The notes: a model not told the origin generated them from the letters alone. A stretch of 64,000 bases of DNA from Temnothorax longispinosus (GCF_030848805.1 NC_092367.1:15805692-15869691); one strand, 5' to 3'. Counted from the stretch's first letter, positions 38,382 through 51,102 are shown. Made by a program: numbers and translations.

Positions 38382-41300
38382 AGATTTATCTCAATCTTGC
38401 GTTAGACGCAGAATATCGAAAGATTGTCGAAGTTTCTACGTCAACGAAATGTTAAACAAACAATTATAGTGCTATTTTCTATTTCTCACGGCACCTTTCG
38501 CTAGAATGAAATCATCCTCGAATTTATCCTCTCACGCGCGCCTAAAGAACAATATCGTCGGCAACGGGAATGAATTATGTCATTGCGTAATAACCAAGGA
38601 CGCGCGTCGTGAACCGTCCGTTTTCTCGTAATCTCGTCAATGAACGTTTTATCGTCCGCCCACGCGAGGTGTAATAACAGCCGCGCGGCGGAGAAAGGGA
38701 CCGGAAACGTTCCGACGCCCGAAGATACAAAAGATGCGGCATGACCGATTATCGCGATCGTCGATTTATGCAAACGTCGCCGTTAATAATGGTGGCGTTC
38801 GCGGCCGAGCGTAATTACTTGCATTATCGCTCGGTTGTACGTGGCGGCCGGCGCGGCGGGAATGCAGATGCACGTGGGCGATGAACGGGCGCACGAATGA
38901 AACGAGAAAGGGAAAGAAGGAAAAGGAGACGGAAAAGAAGAAAACGAAAGGAATGATGCAGATAGCCCGTGACGTATTTATCAATAAGTTCTTATTAACG
39001 ACTCTGTGCGCGATACGATATTTATATCGCTTACTCGAACGAAATCTGCAAAATCGGATGATTCGGTGCTCTTAAATACAAACTAGAATTTTTATTTTCA
39101 GCGCGACAGTTTCTTTCGCTGGCAGCGAGTTGAGAGTCGCAATTTCCTGTTTATTGTCGAACCGGTACTCTTCAGAATGAGGAGAAGAACATAAAGACCG
39201 TCAAGATCAGATTATAGCGCAAGATTAACATTCTTAGACCGCGCCATGAATGACGTGAAAATTTTAATGCGAAGATTGCGCTCTAAGATTTTATTGCAAC
39301 TCTAACAGCTTAAGCAAATAATTCAGGCAAGAAAATTCCGAAAGGGAAAGGAAAGATATCTCCGTGATAAATCTCGGCCAGATAGCGTGCCAGCGTATTT
39401 TTATTCAATTAGGTTTCTACAAATAAAGATAAATACCAAATAATTTAATAAAGCTTAATATATTATATTTATTATTCACATATTCTTACAAAATTATTGA
39501 TCTTACAATTATAAATTTGATTGATAAATTTGACGTTTTGAAAACTCGGCAAATGCGCTTATAGTTTTGCACCTGGCGGGTGGTACGCCGGAAGTAGCGT
39601 CGCGTGGATCCGATGGAAAAGTATGAGAAATTGCGACACCCACGGCGTGAGCACCTTGTCGCTTCGCAACGGGACACCTCGCGTCCTCGGCTACCTGCGC
39701 GATTAGGTCTCTCCTTCTCTCCCATCCGTCTAATCTTCGTGCCGTGGTGTGCGTACCTTTGTGCATACGCGTGCACACGTGTACGGGCGCGTATGTATCG
39801 TCTGGCGCGACATTATCGGCCTCCTCCTTATGAATGCTCTCTCAGAACTCTCGGAGGACCTCCACTGCGGTTCTATGGTCGTGTGAATCCGGTGGGTGCC
39901 GAGGAGGGAAAGCGGGGGACACAATGAACAGACTGCAGACTCATGTACAAGTCGCCAACTTTCTATACGTTTGTAGCCTCGATCTTCGCTCGTAGGTATT
40001 CTCTTAGGAAGAAAAATAGAGAGACAGCGAAAGAGAAAGAAACGAAGAATATGTTACGGTTTACTCGTGATCTTTCGAGACTTCAAGACTTGATCGACAA
40101 GGCAAAACCCGGAAAACTATGAAAAAAGGCGAATGATTTAATCGCTGGAGTACAGATAGCGGCAAGTTTTGTATGCGGGACGAATGAATCCTATAAAAGT
40201 AGCCGTGCCCACGCGGTATCCTATCTACAATTGTTAGCCCAATAGATACGCATCGCCGTCACGTACAAATTCCATCCACCTGTGCCACCATGAATACCAC
40301 ATAAAAATTATATTTCTCGAGAACGCCGCTTTTTGAGACTGTCAGATTTCGACCGTTGCTCTGATTTTCTGAAATCCATCTAACGAAATTCAATCATCTT
40401 ATACGTGAAATACTTGTCGTATCATCGTTTGAAAAGTTATCATTCGTACATCGATCGTAGCTAAAAAATCGTCGTAATTTCGCCACGGTTTTTCACAACG
40501 GAGAATAGTTTTCGACAAAGACCGACCACTCTGAGGTCTGTGCTCGCTCGCGAAAAGTCGCCAATTGCAAATTGGCCGTATATTTTCCGCGACGACGGCC
40601 GGGAAGATAAGGATGTCAGGCGGCAACGTATATATCCGCTGTAATACGAGTCCGCGTGTCTCAGTAGAAGAAGGGGCAAGACCGTTACGACTGGCAGAGG
40701 AGAGATCCGTTAGAGAGGTCGAAGCCAATGAATTCGATCGTAAATCTTTTCCCCGTGGATCCTCATTACGTTGCCGCGGACGCGATTTACTCGCGCGCGC
40801 GATCACCAAGAGCGGCCGCGATGAATTCGCGGGTGCGAAAGCGAAAGTTACGCGCGCCACGCCTCCGTCGTTCGTTTGCGCGTCTGACGTGGAGCCATCG
40901 GGCGATAATACCTTCGTTAAATCAATCGACCATCGCCAATCCTCGCGGATATGTCCCACCTGGTAATCGCCTGGTAAAATTGATTGTTTTTCATCCGTCG
41001 TTTTACAACTCGACTCTCTCTCGCGCGCATTTACGAGGCTGCCGCGGGATTGCGAGAGAGAAAATGCTATTCCAAAATACAATACGCGAATAATCGTTAA
41101 TTTTACTTTAGAAATTACTTTTACTCTTACCTTAACTCGATATGAATGGTTTTAAAGATATATTTTAGAAATTTGGGATGCTTAATCTATATATATAGAA
41201 AGTTATAATTTTCTTGCTATGTATATGTGCAGTCAGAAGAAGTTCATGGAAAAATAAAATTAAAGATTTTATATTATATTTTTGTTAAGATAAATTAAAA

Positions 41301-43227
41301 GACGAGGCGAGTTAAAATCGTTCTGTTAAACGCTTCTAAGAAAATATTCTGACTTCCGGTGTTTCGAGGCAGCATATCTAAGAAACCAGATCCAAAGAAA
41401 CCAAGCTCGTTGCGCAACCTCGCATTCTATTACCATATAGTTCCGTTATGGAGACCACTTGAAAAGTGCATATGAATGCACGTGTCTCCTCTGCCGAAAG
41501 AGCGGCATTCCGGAAGTCGCGTCGGGTGTCGAAATCGTCGGCGCCCAGAAATGGTGGGCCTCCGGTATATCCGAACATTAATCATCGCGTCGCGCCTCTC
41601 ATTATGTTTTACGAGCCGCATTTATATTTATATCGGAGCGATGCTCGGGCGAGCCACACCTGGACGCCGATGAAGCCGACGCGCTGCTGATGCGTGCACA
41701 TAGCACGAGGCGTGATTTATCGGGGGGGAATTCGCGAATCGTCAGCTAGTAGAGCTCGTGCATCAACAGTGTGCATCTTGTTACTGCCCACATCAGGACC
41801 GACGCGACCGACCGACGCCTCGTAAAATCACGTCCACGCGACGTTACGTCTTGTCTGCGGGATGCTTACACGGGCCTCTCCTCGAGTGAATCGTAAACCA
41901 CGTAAACCGCGTACGAAATGAATTGTTTCTCGTTTCTGTAATTTATTGTTGCGTCACACGCGGGAAAACACGTGTGCTAAAGCAATAATGTATATGTAGT
42001 AATTTCGAATAAAATGAAAATGAGAGAAGTTTACATAATTTAGAAATACATAAGAGATATTCTCTTATTACATAATTTTTGTAATAACATATTATTTTTG
42101 TATGTAGTACGGGACGCGTAATGTGTTATATTATTCATGCTAAAGCCAACAATTGGATTAAATATAATTTCTTTATAGTCCAGAAATAAACAGGATTGAG
42201 CCATGTGACAAGCATTGTTTAAATACATATCTATTTTAAAAAATATATATGTATATTTCTCTCTTTTTTTTATCTTTCTATCTTTTATTTATAAAAAGAC
42301 AGATACCAATTTCCGCGTATAAATTTCCAGTACTGATTGCTACGAGATAGTAGTTGTATTACGTAAATGGACGAGATACATGATGTTTCGCGCGAGAATA
42401 AACGCTACCGATTATTATTTTATTATTAATCACTATACGCGTCAATTAAACGGAGCTGTCGCGCTGTGCCATGCCGCGCGTGATATTAATCTTACTATGA
42501 GGAAAAATGAAAAAGTGAAATTGCGATATCAAGTGAATTATCTTTTTCGAATAGTCGGTACGATCGCTGAACTTGTCATTATGATTATGAAGAGATATGT
42601 TAACCTGTCTCACTGATGGCGAGGATTATTAATCATGCTGATGCCGCGGCAAGAAGAGCCGAGAATTTTTCCTGTCGGAAATTACCATGAAAGAATATGT
42701 GACGCAGCAATGTTTCGTAAATGAATGCCATGCGCTCGAAGCTTATCTATAATGTGTATAATTGCATAATCACCGTTTAACAGCGTTTATTATATAGTGA
42801 CGATGGATAAGTATGTGTTTTTAGTATTTATTTGAAAGCATAGTAATACTTTCCGTGAACGATAAATTGAACGTGAACGAATTAAATTTTAACGTCACGG
42901 TAATGCAATTTAATTATTCAACCACGATGCAATTCTAAAATTATTTATTATAACCGGAATTTAATTGAGAAGCGTTTCTTGAGTGAATTCTCGTTGACGC
43001 ATTGAAACATATGCATCGTGGATCGAGCAGCAGCGCATATACGGTCGGTTGGCCGCTCGTGCGTTTACCACGTATCGAAACGCGGTGCTTGTTAACGCCA
43101 GGCCCCGTGAGAAGACAACCGTGTTTGTCGTGAACAAACTGAGATCGATGACATCGTACTCTGAGAGACTCACGAGTCCCACGAAGGAATCCGTCCCATA
43201 AAGGCACCGTGAATTTCACGACTCACG

Positions 43228-43242
43228 ACGCGCGCGCGCGCG
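43228..43242. repeat. (CG)n tract
   Basis: Alternating C and G over about 15 bases. Confidence 0.85.
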
Positions 43243-44296
43243 CTCGCTTGCATATGTGAGAGCTCTGTGTGATCGCATACCTCGCTCTAATCCACCATAA
43301 AAATAGCTTTCTCATAATAACGCGACGTCGTTGCGCAACATCGGGCGTGTGATAGCGAGCATAAAACGAAGCTACGAGAGCGCGTACGTTCGGCGAACCG
43401 TAGGTGGTCTGAATTAAAATCTTCGACGAGTATAGGTATATCTGAGTAGGAAAGAAAAAAGAAACACAGGCGCGGTAGCGCGTGTTAGAACGTAATTATT
43501 AACACTTGCGCAATAAATAACGGATATGATTTGGAAATGGTGCGAGAGATACAGAAAAATATCTGAACGGATACATTAACTTTCTTAATCTTAATTAAGA
43601 AGTCGACGTTGATAATAAATTCCGCCTGCTTACCGGGAGCGACATTCCGTAGAAAATCACTAATCCTTTTTTGCACTATTCGGAGATCTCAATCTCTAAA
43701 TTACATTCTCTAGTTTATTCAATATTTTTTAGTTCATAAATGTTCCAATCTGTTCGAGTCACTCGAGATCACTCGAGTGTACAATTTCTGATCCCGATTT
43801 GAAGGTACATTAAAAACTTTTATCTCTATACCGACGCCAAATCAATCTCAAGCAGAGACTCGTTCTCTGAGGCACGTGCTTGGTCACAACCTTGTGTATG
43901 CACAGGCGGACACGCGTGGCCGAAGGGACCACCTGTAATAAGTTCATAAAACTCGTGCCCACGATGAAACACCCACCGGAGTGCACTTGTATGCGCGACG
44001 CGCAGCTTTCCGGTATTCAATTAACAAAAAGAGCGGTCGCTTTGTATTACCCACGGTGCGCAGGGAAATAACAGGTGCACGGCACGTGCATATGCGTCCC
44101 GGAAAGACCCCATGTATCGCGTACAGGGTGGTCCTTACTGATACTGAATTCTTATAGTCGAGTTATAGGTATCTGGTTCAATTATCCGCGATCAATTATC
44201 ATCGCAATTCGTAGTCCACGCGAGCAACTGTAAACATATTTTTTCTTTTAATTGTAGAAACATACAGCAATTTTATACACAGAATGTACTAATTTT

Positions 44297-44330
44297 TATT
44301 TATTTTATTTTATTTTATTTTATTTTATTC
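44297..44330. repeat. (TATTT)n minisatellite
   Basis: About six or seven copies of TATTT/TTTTA in a row. Confidence 0.9.
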
Positions 44331-45560
44331 TTTATTATTTATTCTTGTTATAAAGTAAGTAATGCGAATATTCTTTATTTGGCGTCGTAGAGGTAAAAAG
44401 CTCAAGTAGTAATTCTCAGCAATATCTTTGACTACTGTCTATATACTTCCGTCGCCGTCTGCCACTAGTTGCTGAAAGGGCAACGCTAATAGACGTCACG
44501 TTTCTCAGTCTACGAGCGTGTCGAAATTGCATAACGCGGAAAATGACGTGCGATTGAAATGTACTCGATCTCTACGGGTCATCGAGCGCGAATGCGCGTT
44601 ACAACTTTTACGAGAATTTTTATTTCCCTCCGAATCTTTGTTAATTTTTTTTTTTTAGCGTTTAAGCTCGGGTAAAAGGGACGCTTTGATCTTTGTGCCT
44701 TTTAAACTCTGAGTATGTGCGCGTGACGAATGAATTATAAATTTCCGGCATCTGTCATCGTCCCGCGACATCGGGACTTGACATTTTAATTTTTTTTTTT
44801 CGCCATTGCGAGCGTTCGCTATTCTTAAAATCGCGCATTGTCTTCTTATGACAATACATCGTCTTTCTTGTAACAATGAGTACGCACTTCCGTCATTTAA
44901 ATCATTCTGCGCGACATATACATATAGATTTTTTAGAAATCACTAAGCGATTATTTTTGTTTTTTTATAAAATTAATCGTTACATTTTTCAGTACGTTTT
45001 TCAGGCTTAAGTAAAAAAAATTTACGGAAAACGTATGAATAATAATCGAGCGAGATATTCGAGAGGCAAAAGAGCAGAAAATAGACGAGATATTCTTATC
45101 GATGTAGGTCTAGATAACGCATAAACTGATGTGCGATGAAAGAAGAATGTTTGTTTGTGCATCCAGCAATTCTGTGCAATGTAATAGTATCAAAGAAGTC
45201 GTTTGTTGATCAATCGCAGTATTGCGCGCTTACGTACAGTCCCAAAAATTCGTTTAAGTCCAGTTAATAATTTAAGTACTTGCATATTTATAAAATTTCA
45301 CGTTGCTGTAGAAGCATCGAACAATGCGAATGCAATGTCATCGATATAATATACGTATCAAAGGACTCTCGAGTGTCCGACGAAGAGGGCTCGCCTGGTA
45401 TCAATGCTCCGAAACCGCTCGAATACCCGCACACCCACGTGCGCGGCATAGTAAACACGGAGATTCGGTCGTCTTCTGAAAAAGAGGAGGGAGAAAACAT
45501 GAATGCCGGCGCGGAAGAAGAAGAAGATGAAGAAGAGGCAACAGTGAGGTGCGCGGGGAA

Positions 45561-45561
<1 letters not shown>

Positions 45562-45607
<46 letters not shown>
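45562..45607. repeat. (GA)n microsatellite, one interruption
   Basis: GA dinucleotides broken once by AAAG. The long frames across it on both strands are low-complexity artefacts. Confidence 0.93.
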
Positions 45608-46796
45608 ACCACAGCCAAGCTAATGGTAATGGTATCAAGCCAGTGTCTCGCGAGCCGCGCTCGAGGCCGGAACACACGTTCACCTCTTCGTGATTCCACG
45701 TGCGCTCGCTTTCCGGCCCTTCCTCGAGGTCCAAAAAATAGCAAAGTGAGATAATCGCTTAGAATTATACATAAGATCGCCGGTCAAAGAATACTCCAGA
45801 AGAATTTTACGCATAGTTTCCTTGTGCTCCGAGATTTCCGTGATTTTCTCAGCTATTGTTGAGAATTATTTCGCACAAGAATTATCTAATGCGAATTTCT
45901 AGGTGCGAGAAATTTAACTTCGTTAAAGTTTAAACAAATCGGTTTTATGCTACCGTGTCCCCAGCTCGGAGGAATCGTAAATGCTATGATTTTAGTCTAC
46001 GATTAACATTGATGTATGGAGGCAGGAATTTGTGAGATTTTTTTAACATGAAATTGTTGCGGAAGGATTACGTCGACGAGTGCTTGTCTGGAGTGTGAGT
46101 GATTCATCGAATGTTTTGCGAAGTTGTCACCGACTTTTTCTAAAATAAAACAGCAAACTCAGATTGTTTGCTAAAGTGCTTGTTATATCGTAAAAATAAT
46201 TTATGATCTTTTATCTCTCTGAATTTTATATCTCACAAAATTTAAACTGTTAACAAATTTGGTATAATCAAATCTTACAAATTAAAATTTTACCGTAATC
46301 TAATTTTTCGTCTGAGAGATCTAACGGTATATATAACATATTGAGTGTGCGCAAAATTATAATAATTTGTATAAATTAAAAATAACGTTTAAAAAATTAA
46401 AAAAATCTCGCAAATCATCGTGTAAAAAAGTTACGTAGTTACTGCGCTGCGGCATGAAAAATATTCAAGAATCATCCTGGGCGGTGCCAATGTTCCAGTT
46501 CTTTCAATCCCGCATCATCCAGTTTTAAAACTCGAAGTTACATAACCGCCGACTTTTAAAACGTCACAAAAATTACACTATTGACTCTTATAAACTTACA
46601 TATTATAGTAATGCAAAAAATTGTTGGTCATTGATACTTTCTGAATCGACGTTTGAACCTGGTGGAAATCCGTCTCAATAATATTTAACGTTATCATCAA
46701 TCGAGTATCCATAAAATATCATTCGAGAAAACATGCAATCGTCATGACAGGAGTCGTGTGGGGCAAGAAAGTCTCCCTTCTGACTATGGGGTAGAA

Positions 46797-48929
46797 ATGT
46801 ACCCCGGAAAATCAATCTGGGTCTGGGGCGTGCTGGCCCTCGGAGCAGGTACCCTTCTGCTGTCAGGTCCGCAATGGTGGAACGAGTCGGCAATCCGGAC
46901 GGAAGGCGACGGCTCCGCGAGATCGATTCCGACCGACGAGTCGAAAAGCGACAGTTCCGCCGTCTTCGAGCGATTCGCGACGAAGGAAGGCGCGAGTTAT
47001 GCCTCGACGGACGGGATCATCCTCGAGCTGCGAGATATCAGCGGTGACAGGCGATGGAAGAGGACCACACGACTGGATCCGCGCGACGACGGATCGATGG
47101 TCGAGGAGACGTCCGCGGAAACTAGCGTGATCTATGAGAAGCAACGGGTGTCGCCGTCGATCAACGTCGACGATCGAAAAATCGATGGTGACGAACCGTC
47201 GCGACAGAATCTCCACGTGAACGAAGACGGCGGTACGTTAGATGAATCCTCGGAGCAGGATCAACACGCTGTAATTATACGAACCGACGCGCACTTGAAT
47301 GCCGAGACTCGAGCATCGGACGAGAATAAACCGGGAAGGCTCGCCGAACGGGAAAGACAGCGTTATAAAAAGGGCAGCGATCGAGCGATGATCGACATCG
47401 TAACTTCCTCGACGTTACGTAACGATAGATTTGAGGAGGATATCGCGGCAGAGACGGGATCAAGATCAAAATCGAAGATGGAGGATCGACGGGGATTGAG
47501 GATCGATGTCGTGGGTAGAGGCGCACGAGCTCCTAGATCGCGGGAGGCGAGTATTAACGTCGATAACTATCTTCGCTCGTCGACATTGATGCTTCGTCAT
47601 ATTCAGAACTCGAAGAGAACTGGTAATCATCATGTTCCGGAGAGCGGAGCATCGACATCGAAATCGGGCGATCGAGAAGGAATTCTCGAGATGGGCGAGA
47701 AGAACGCGCGATCGGGCGATCAACATAAATCCCCGCGTATCTCGCGGATTACAGGCGCGATTATGGAAATCAAAGAGGAAATCACTCCCGCATTTTCCCG
47801 ACCTACAATCAACGATCATAGAGACATCGGAAGGCTGAACGAAGCTGAAGAAGCCTCTCGATCCTCGTCCGGAGAGCGAGCAATGATTCTTGGATCCTCG
47901 GAACGAAATACCGCGGATGGGGATGCGCGGCAATTCGCTGCAGGAATGCAGGAGGACCAGCTCCTTTTTTTTCGCGAGGATCGCGAGCGAGTTCAATCTT
48001 CCGCGATGAGCCCCGCGGAGGCGATCCACGATCGTAAAAATTGGCCGGGAGAACGGGATCGCGGAGATCCTGCTAGGAAGAGACGTGATACGCGCCCGCG
48101 CCGTGATTGGTTTGCGCAAACTTCGAGCCGATCGCAGAAATTTCGAAGACGCGATAACGGTATTTATCGCAATGAAATCTTTGATAAATCGTTTATTAAC
48201 AGCAGTGAACAAAATGACCGAAATAATAATAAGTACAACGATCGAGTGACTGATTTTCCGATTCATAAAAGTGACAGATTGCAAAATACTTTTTCAAAGG
48301 ATCTAAACAGCAGTGGCGATAGTGAATCTCGAGATGAAAATGATGACGAACAGTCTTCGAGCGATGCCTTCCAATTTCTGGATTCCATCATTCCACCGGA
48401 CAACAAGAGACGCAAAGTGACGCGCGGCGAGGACTTGAAAGACCTGATGGTCACGAGCAATTTCGTGTGGACGAGTCAGGATCGAGGAATCGGTAACAGG
48501 GCCCTCATTCCGGAGCACCGATCGACCTTCGCGCAGGACAACCGCGTGGCGTCGTCGCACAACGGTTTCTCGAGAAAGAAAATCCGATCCACGGATCCAC
48601 GGCGAAAGAATGCGCGAGGATACGGAGGAAGGACCGGCGAGACGGGATTGGCCGTAATTCAGAAAGCGGACCGACGCGAGGCGGCGAACGGCGATCGGCG
48701 AAAACGATACACGAATTATTATTCCGCGCAATCGGTCACCCCTATGGCCTACGTGCACATTCAACCGGCATATCCGGCGGCTACACCCACGAACCGGAAA
48801 TGCGCACGGTGCATGGTCGTCTACAAGCCTTGTCCTTCGCAAACGCGGCCGCCGCCCAGAATCGTGCTTCCCAGTTACAGGTACCACGAGCCGGCCATCA
48901 AGTGGCGAGGACTCAAGTACGGTGAGTAG
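46797..48929 (+). CDS. Unrecognised secreted or signal-anchored, disordered, highly charged proprotein
   Basis: A single open frame of 710 codons starts at ATG 46797 (purine at -3). It is open upstream to 46689 but without an earlier in-frame ATG. Residues 5-23 (SIWVWGVLALGAGTLLLSG) form a hydrophobic signal peptide or signal anchor after one Lys. About 600 residues follow that are rich in Asp, Glu, Arg and Ser with no cysteine, so probably disordered. Furin-like basic sites lie at 48075-48086 (RKRR before Asp) and 48696-48707 (RRKR before Tyr). The last site would free a 73-residue tail rich in Tyr, Pro and Arg, with CARCMVVYKPC as its only cysteine cluster. The stop TAG at 48927 lies inside a donor-like TACG|GTGAGT (GT at 48922), so the true protein may be spliced onward from 48921. 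I cannot assign a family. It lies in the apparent giant laminin intron, same strand. Confidence 0.72.
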   Translation: MYPGKSIWVWGVLALGAGTLLLSGPQWWNESAIRTEGDGSARSIPTDESKSDSSAVFERFATKEGASYASTDGIILELRDISGDRRWKRTTRLDPRDDGSMVEETSAETSVIYEKQRVSPSINVDDRKIDGDEPSRQNLHVNEDGGTLDESSEQDQHAVIIRTDAHLNAETRASDENKPGRLAERERQRYKKGSDRAMIDIVTSSTLRNDRFEEDIAAETGSRSKSKMEDRRGLRIDVVGRGARAPRSREASINVDNYLRSSTLMLRHIQNSKRTGNHHVPESGASTSKSGDREGILEMGEKNARSGDQHKSPRISRITGAIMEIKEEITPAFSRPTINDHRDIGRLNEAEEASRSSSGERAMILGSSERNTADGDARQFAAGMQEDQLLFFREDRERVQSSAMSPAEAIHDRKNWPGERDRGDPARKRRDTRPRRDWFAQTSSRSQKFRRRDNGIYRNEIFDKSFINSSEQNDRNNNKYNDRVTDFPIHKSDRLQNTFSKDLNSSGDSESRDENDDEQSSSDAFQFLDSIIPPDNKRRKVTRGEDLKDLMVTSNFVWTSQDRGIGNRALIPEHRSTFAQDNRVASSHNGFSRKKIRSTDPRRKNARGYGGRTGETGLAVIQKADRREAANGDRRKRYTNYYSAQSVTPMAYVHIQPAYPAATPTNRKCARCMVVYKPCPSQTRPPPRIVLPSYRYHEPAIKWRGLKYGE
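48922..48927 (+). promoter_or_regulatory. Candidate 5' splice site at the end of the 46797 frame
   Basis: GTGAGT directly after ..AAG TAC G matches the animal donor consensus. Using it removes the stop codon and leaves the exon in phase 1. No downstream partner exon could be identified by eye. Confidence 0.5.
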
Positions 48930-49043
48930 AGATGCCTCGCGGAGCCGACGACGTTTTTCAATCATTGCGATTAACTCGATTGACTTATTCAATCGATTAA
49001 TTAATTGTGTCTGTTGAAAAAGAAGCGTTTTAACGTTTGTACA

Positions 49044-49399
49044 TTAACCTTTGTTGTGCACACCTCTTCAAAATTACGTATTGTGCACAGGGGGTCTATT
49101 AGACCCCAGTCACTTAATTGTTTATTACAGACGTACAATTCGTTATTTTGACTCAAACAAAATTGATGGCTATTGTTCAAAGCTTCCAAATTAGGTCTAA
49201 TAGGTTTCATTAATATCTTGCAACATAAAAGAATTATAAATGATATGTTAACTAAAGAAACCGAAAAATGGACTTTTTTCACTAAAAAATGCATAAAAAA
49301 TTCAATTTTTAATATTTGTACGTATTGTACATATTAGAAAAACGCGTTTGAAAAAACGCTGGGGTCTATTCGACCCCGTGTGCACAACAAAGGTTAATT
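49044..49399. mobile_element. Non-autonomous piggyBac-like element (MITE), 356 bp with TTAA ends
   Basis: TTAA at 49044-49047 and 49396-49399 flank perfect 16-bp terminal inverted repeats CCTTTGTTGTGCACAC (49048-49063 and 49380-49395). Each end carries a subterminal near-palindrome: GGGGTCTATTAGACCCC (49091-49107) and GGGGTCTATTCGACCCC (49361-49377). The middle is AT-rich and encodes nothing recognisable. It lies about 115 bp after the large open frame. Confidence 0.85.
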
Positions 49400-51102
49400 G
49401 ACATAGAGAAGTTATTGATACTTTTATTAGTTTCTTATTTAATCGATGTTTTAAAGAGGCTAAATTAACAAATTTCTTTCGGCGTTCGAAAGAAAAATTG
49501 ATTTTATAGCTAAGCTCTACTACCGTCACATAAATAACTGAAAGCCACGCATAGAGACCTTCTGACTAATTTCCTGCTAAAGCGGATTAATCACTTGCAT
49601 CGTCGTAATGCAATATCATTAAGCGTTTCCACGCCCCCTAATTCGTCAGTCTATCTCGCGTCGCAATTAAGAGGAGATTACTTGAATTTTGATAGGCGAG
49701 ATTGATCGATAAATTGATAGAGCGCAAAATCGAAGCGCAGATGGGATAGAACACTTTTTGAAGGCGTTAACGATTCTCTTGAATTACTCAATCATATACG
49801 TGTCACAATGCGAATCTGTCGACAATCGTATTAGTTACGCGTTATGATTTTCGCTCGCGGTTTGCGAGCGCGGAACGTTTCCTCCTTAGCCGGTTACCTC
49901 CTCACGTCGATTAGACTGCCGACCTTCGACCTTCGACGAGAAGAGGAACTCGAAGAGCACGGATGTGGCTCATTAACCGAGCATCGCACGAAGTTTCGCG
50001 CGATACAAACATCGACGCAATAAATCGTAATCAACGTTCGAGAAAGGATAGGCTTGGGAAGATCGCAATACTTGTGCAACGCCACAGTGTACACATTGTA
50101 TTCCGACTAGAGTAATCTGACTCTATTCTATTTATAATCGTATATATAAACGTTTATTGAGATAAACATTTTTCGCGGACAATTTTTCAGGAAATTATTC
50201 GCGGAATCTAAGATTGCCAGCGTATGCTGGTTCCGTTCGTTTGGAGCATAATAAAGTAATTGTATGTTTAAAGAGAGCTAAACGGTGTATTCGCGCTTCG
50301 AAAATATGTGCAACGTACGAAAGTTGTCGAGCGCGGAGGAGGATCTCCCGTGTTTGGAGACTTACCTAATCGAGGGAGGTATCTCGTAAGAAAGGCATTT
50401 TAGAGCCTGCGCTAACGTTTCGTGTTAACATTTACACTGATAAATACCGCAAATATTTAATCACGTAGGAGGGATACTTCCATATGTTAGAAGTATACCC
50501 GCTGATATTACGGGTTTTATCTTTGCATATTTCTGTTCGCCACTCTAACAATTTTACAAGAAAATTAGACTAATATTTTTCTTCTGAGAGAAAGCTTTTG
50601 AGAAAGATAAATTAACTTTTGCAAGTTAAGTTTATGTTTAAAAATTTTGGTTTATATTATATACATACATTTATCTTGCTTTATACAATTTAAAAATGTT
50701 TTATGCGAGGATACTATAAGTCTACACACCATCAAATTATTCTATCTTTTTTCTATACTTGCAGCAAAATTGATTGTTTTATCTCTCTAATTATCTCCGT
50801 ATTTTGAACGCGCTTCTCCCTCTAAAATGTACAAATTGATGAGTATAGGATGACATGGTAAATTACTTTGCATGAATAAACAGCCGCGCGGCGACGTCCA
50901 ATAATCATCTCGATTATACGAGCGCGAGATTAATCAATTTTATTACACGGCGCGGGCACGATTCGCGTACCGGCGAAGAACCGGCGTCGCCGCAAAGTTA
51001 CGAGTTGCTTTCAGTGCATCCCGCGAGTTCGGTGCATCCCGACGATGGTGCAAAAAGTGATGGGTGTTTAAACCGGCCCCGGTGCTCTCCCGCGACGATC
51101 CC

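Larger units (their letters stand above)
22970..46688. other. Noncoding, 23.7 kb
   Basis: No exon with recognisable family signature. It contains a CTT tract (23556-23574), the dispersed repeat pair (23780-24065 and 32221-32490), a 12-bp inverted repeat (26493-26540), TG (33841-33860), a 25-bp tandem duplication (36475-36524), a TATTT array (about 44297-44330) and a GA tract (45562-45607). CpG-dense patches occur near 28000-28230, 38590-38870 and 40730-40900. Confidence 0.55.

Noticed and set aside
40399..41082. 227-codon open frame on the minus strand
   Set aside because: It lies in CpG-dense DNA where stops are rare on both strands (overlapping plus-strand frames of 121-133 codons exist). 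I see no domain, signal peptide or splice context, so I did not annotate it.
45280..45734. Long frames on both strands (137, 148 and 128 codons)
   Set aside because: They are held open by the (GA)n tract, which encodes Arg-Glu or Ser-Leu repeats; low complexity, not a gene.
46758..46796. Upstream GTG extension of the large frame
   Set aside because: GTG is not a usual nuclear animal start; the first in-frame ATG at 46797 places a hydrophobic signal right at the N-terminus.
47466..48284. 272-codon minus-strand frame opposite the 46797 gene
   Set aside because: It is antisense to the longer plus-strand frame and reflects its Arg/Asp/Ser codon composition; no recognisable motif.
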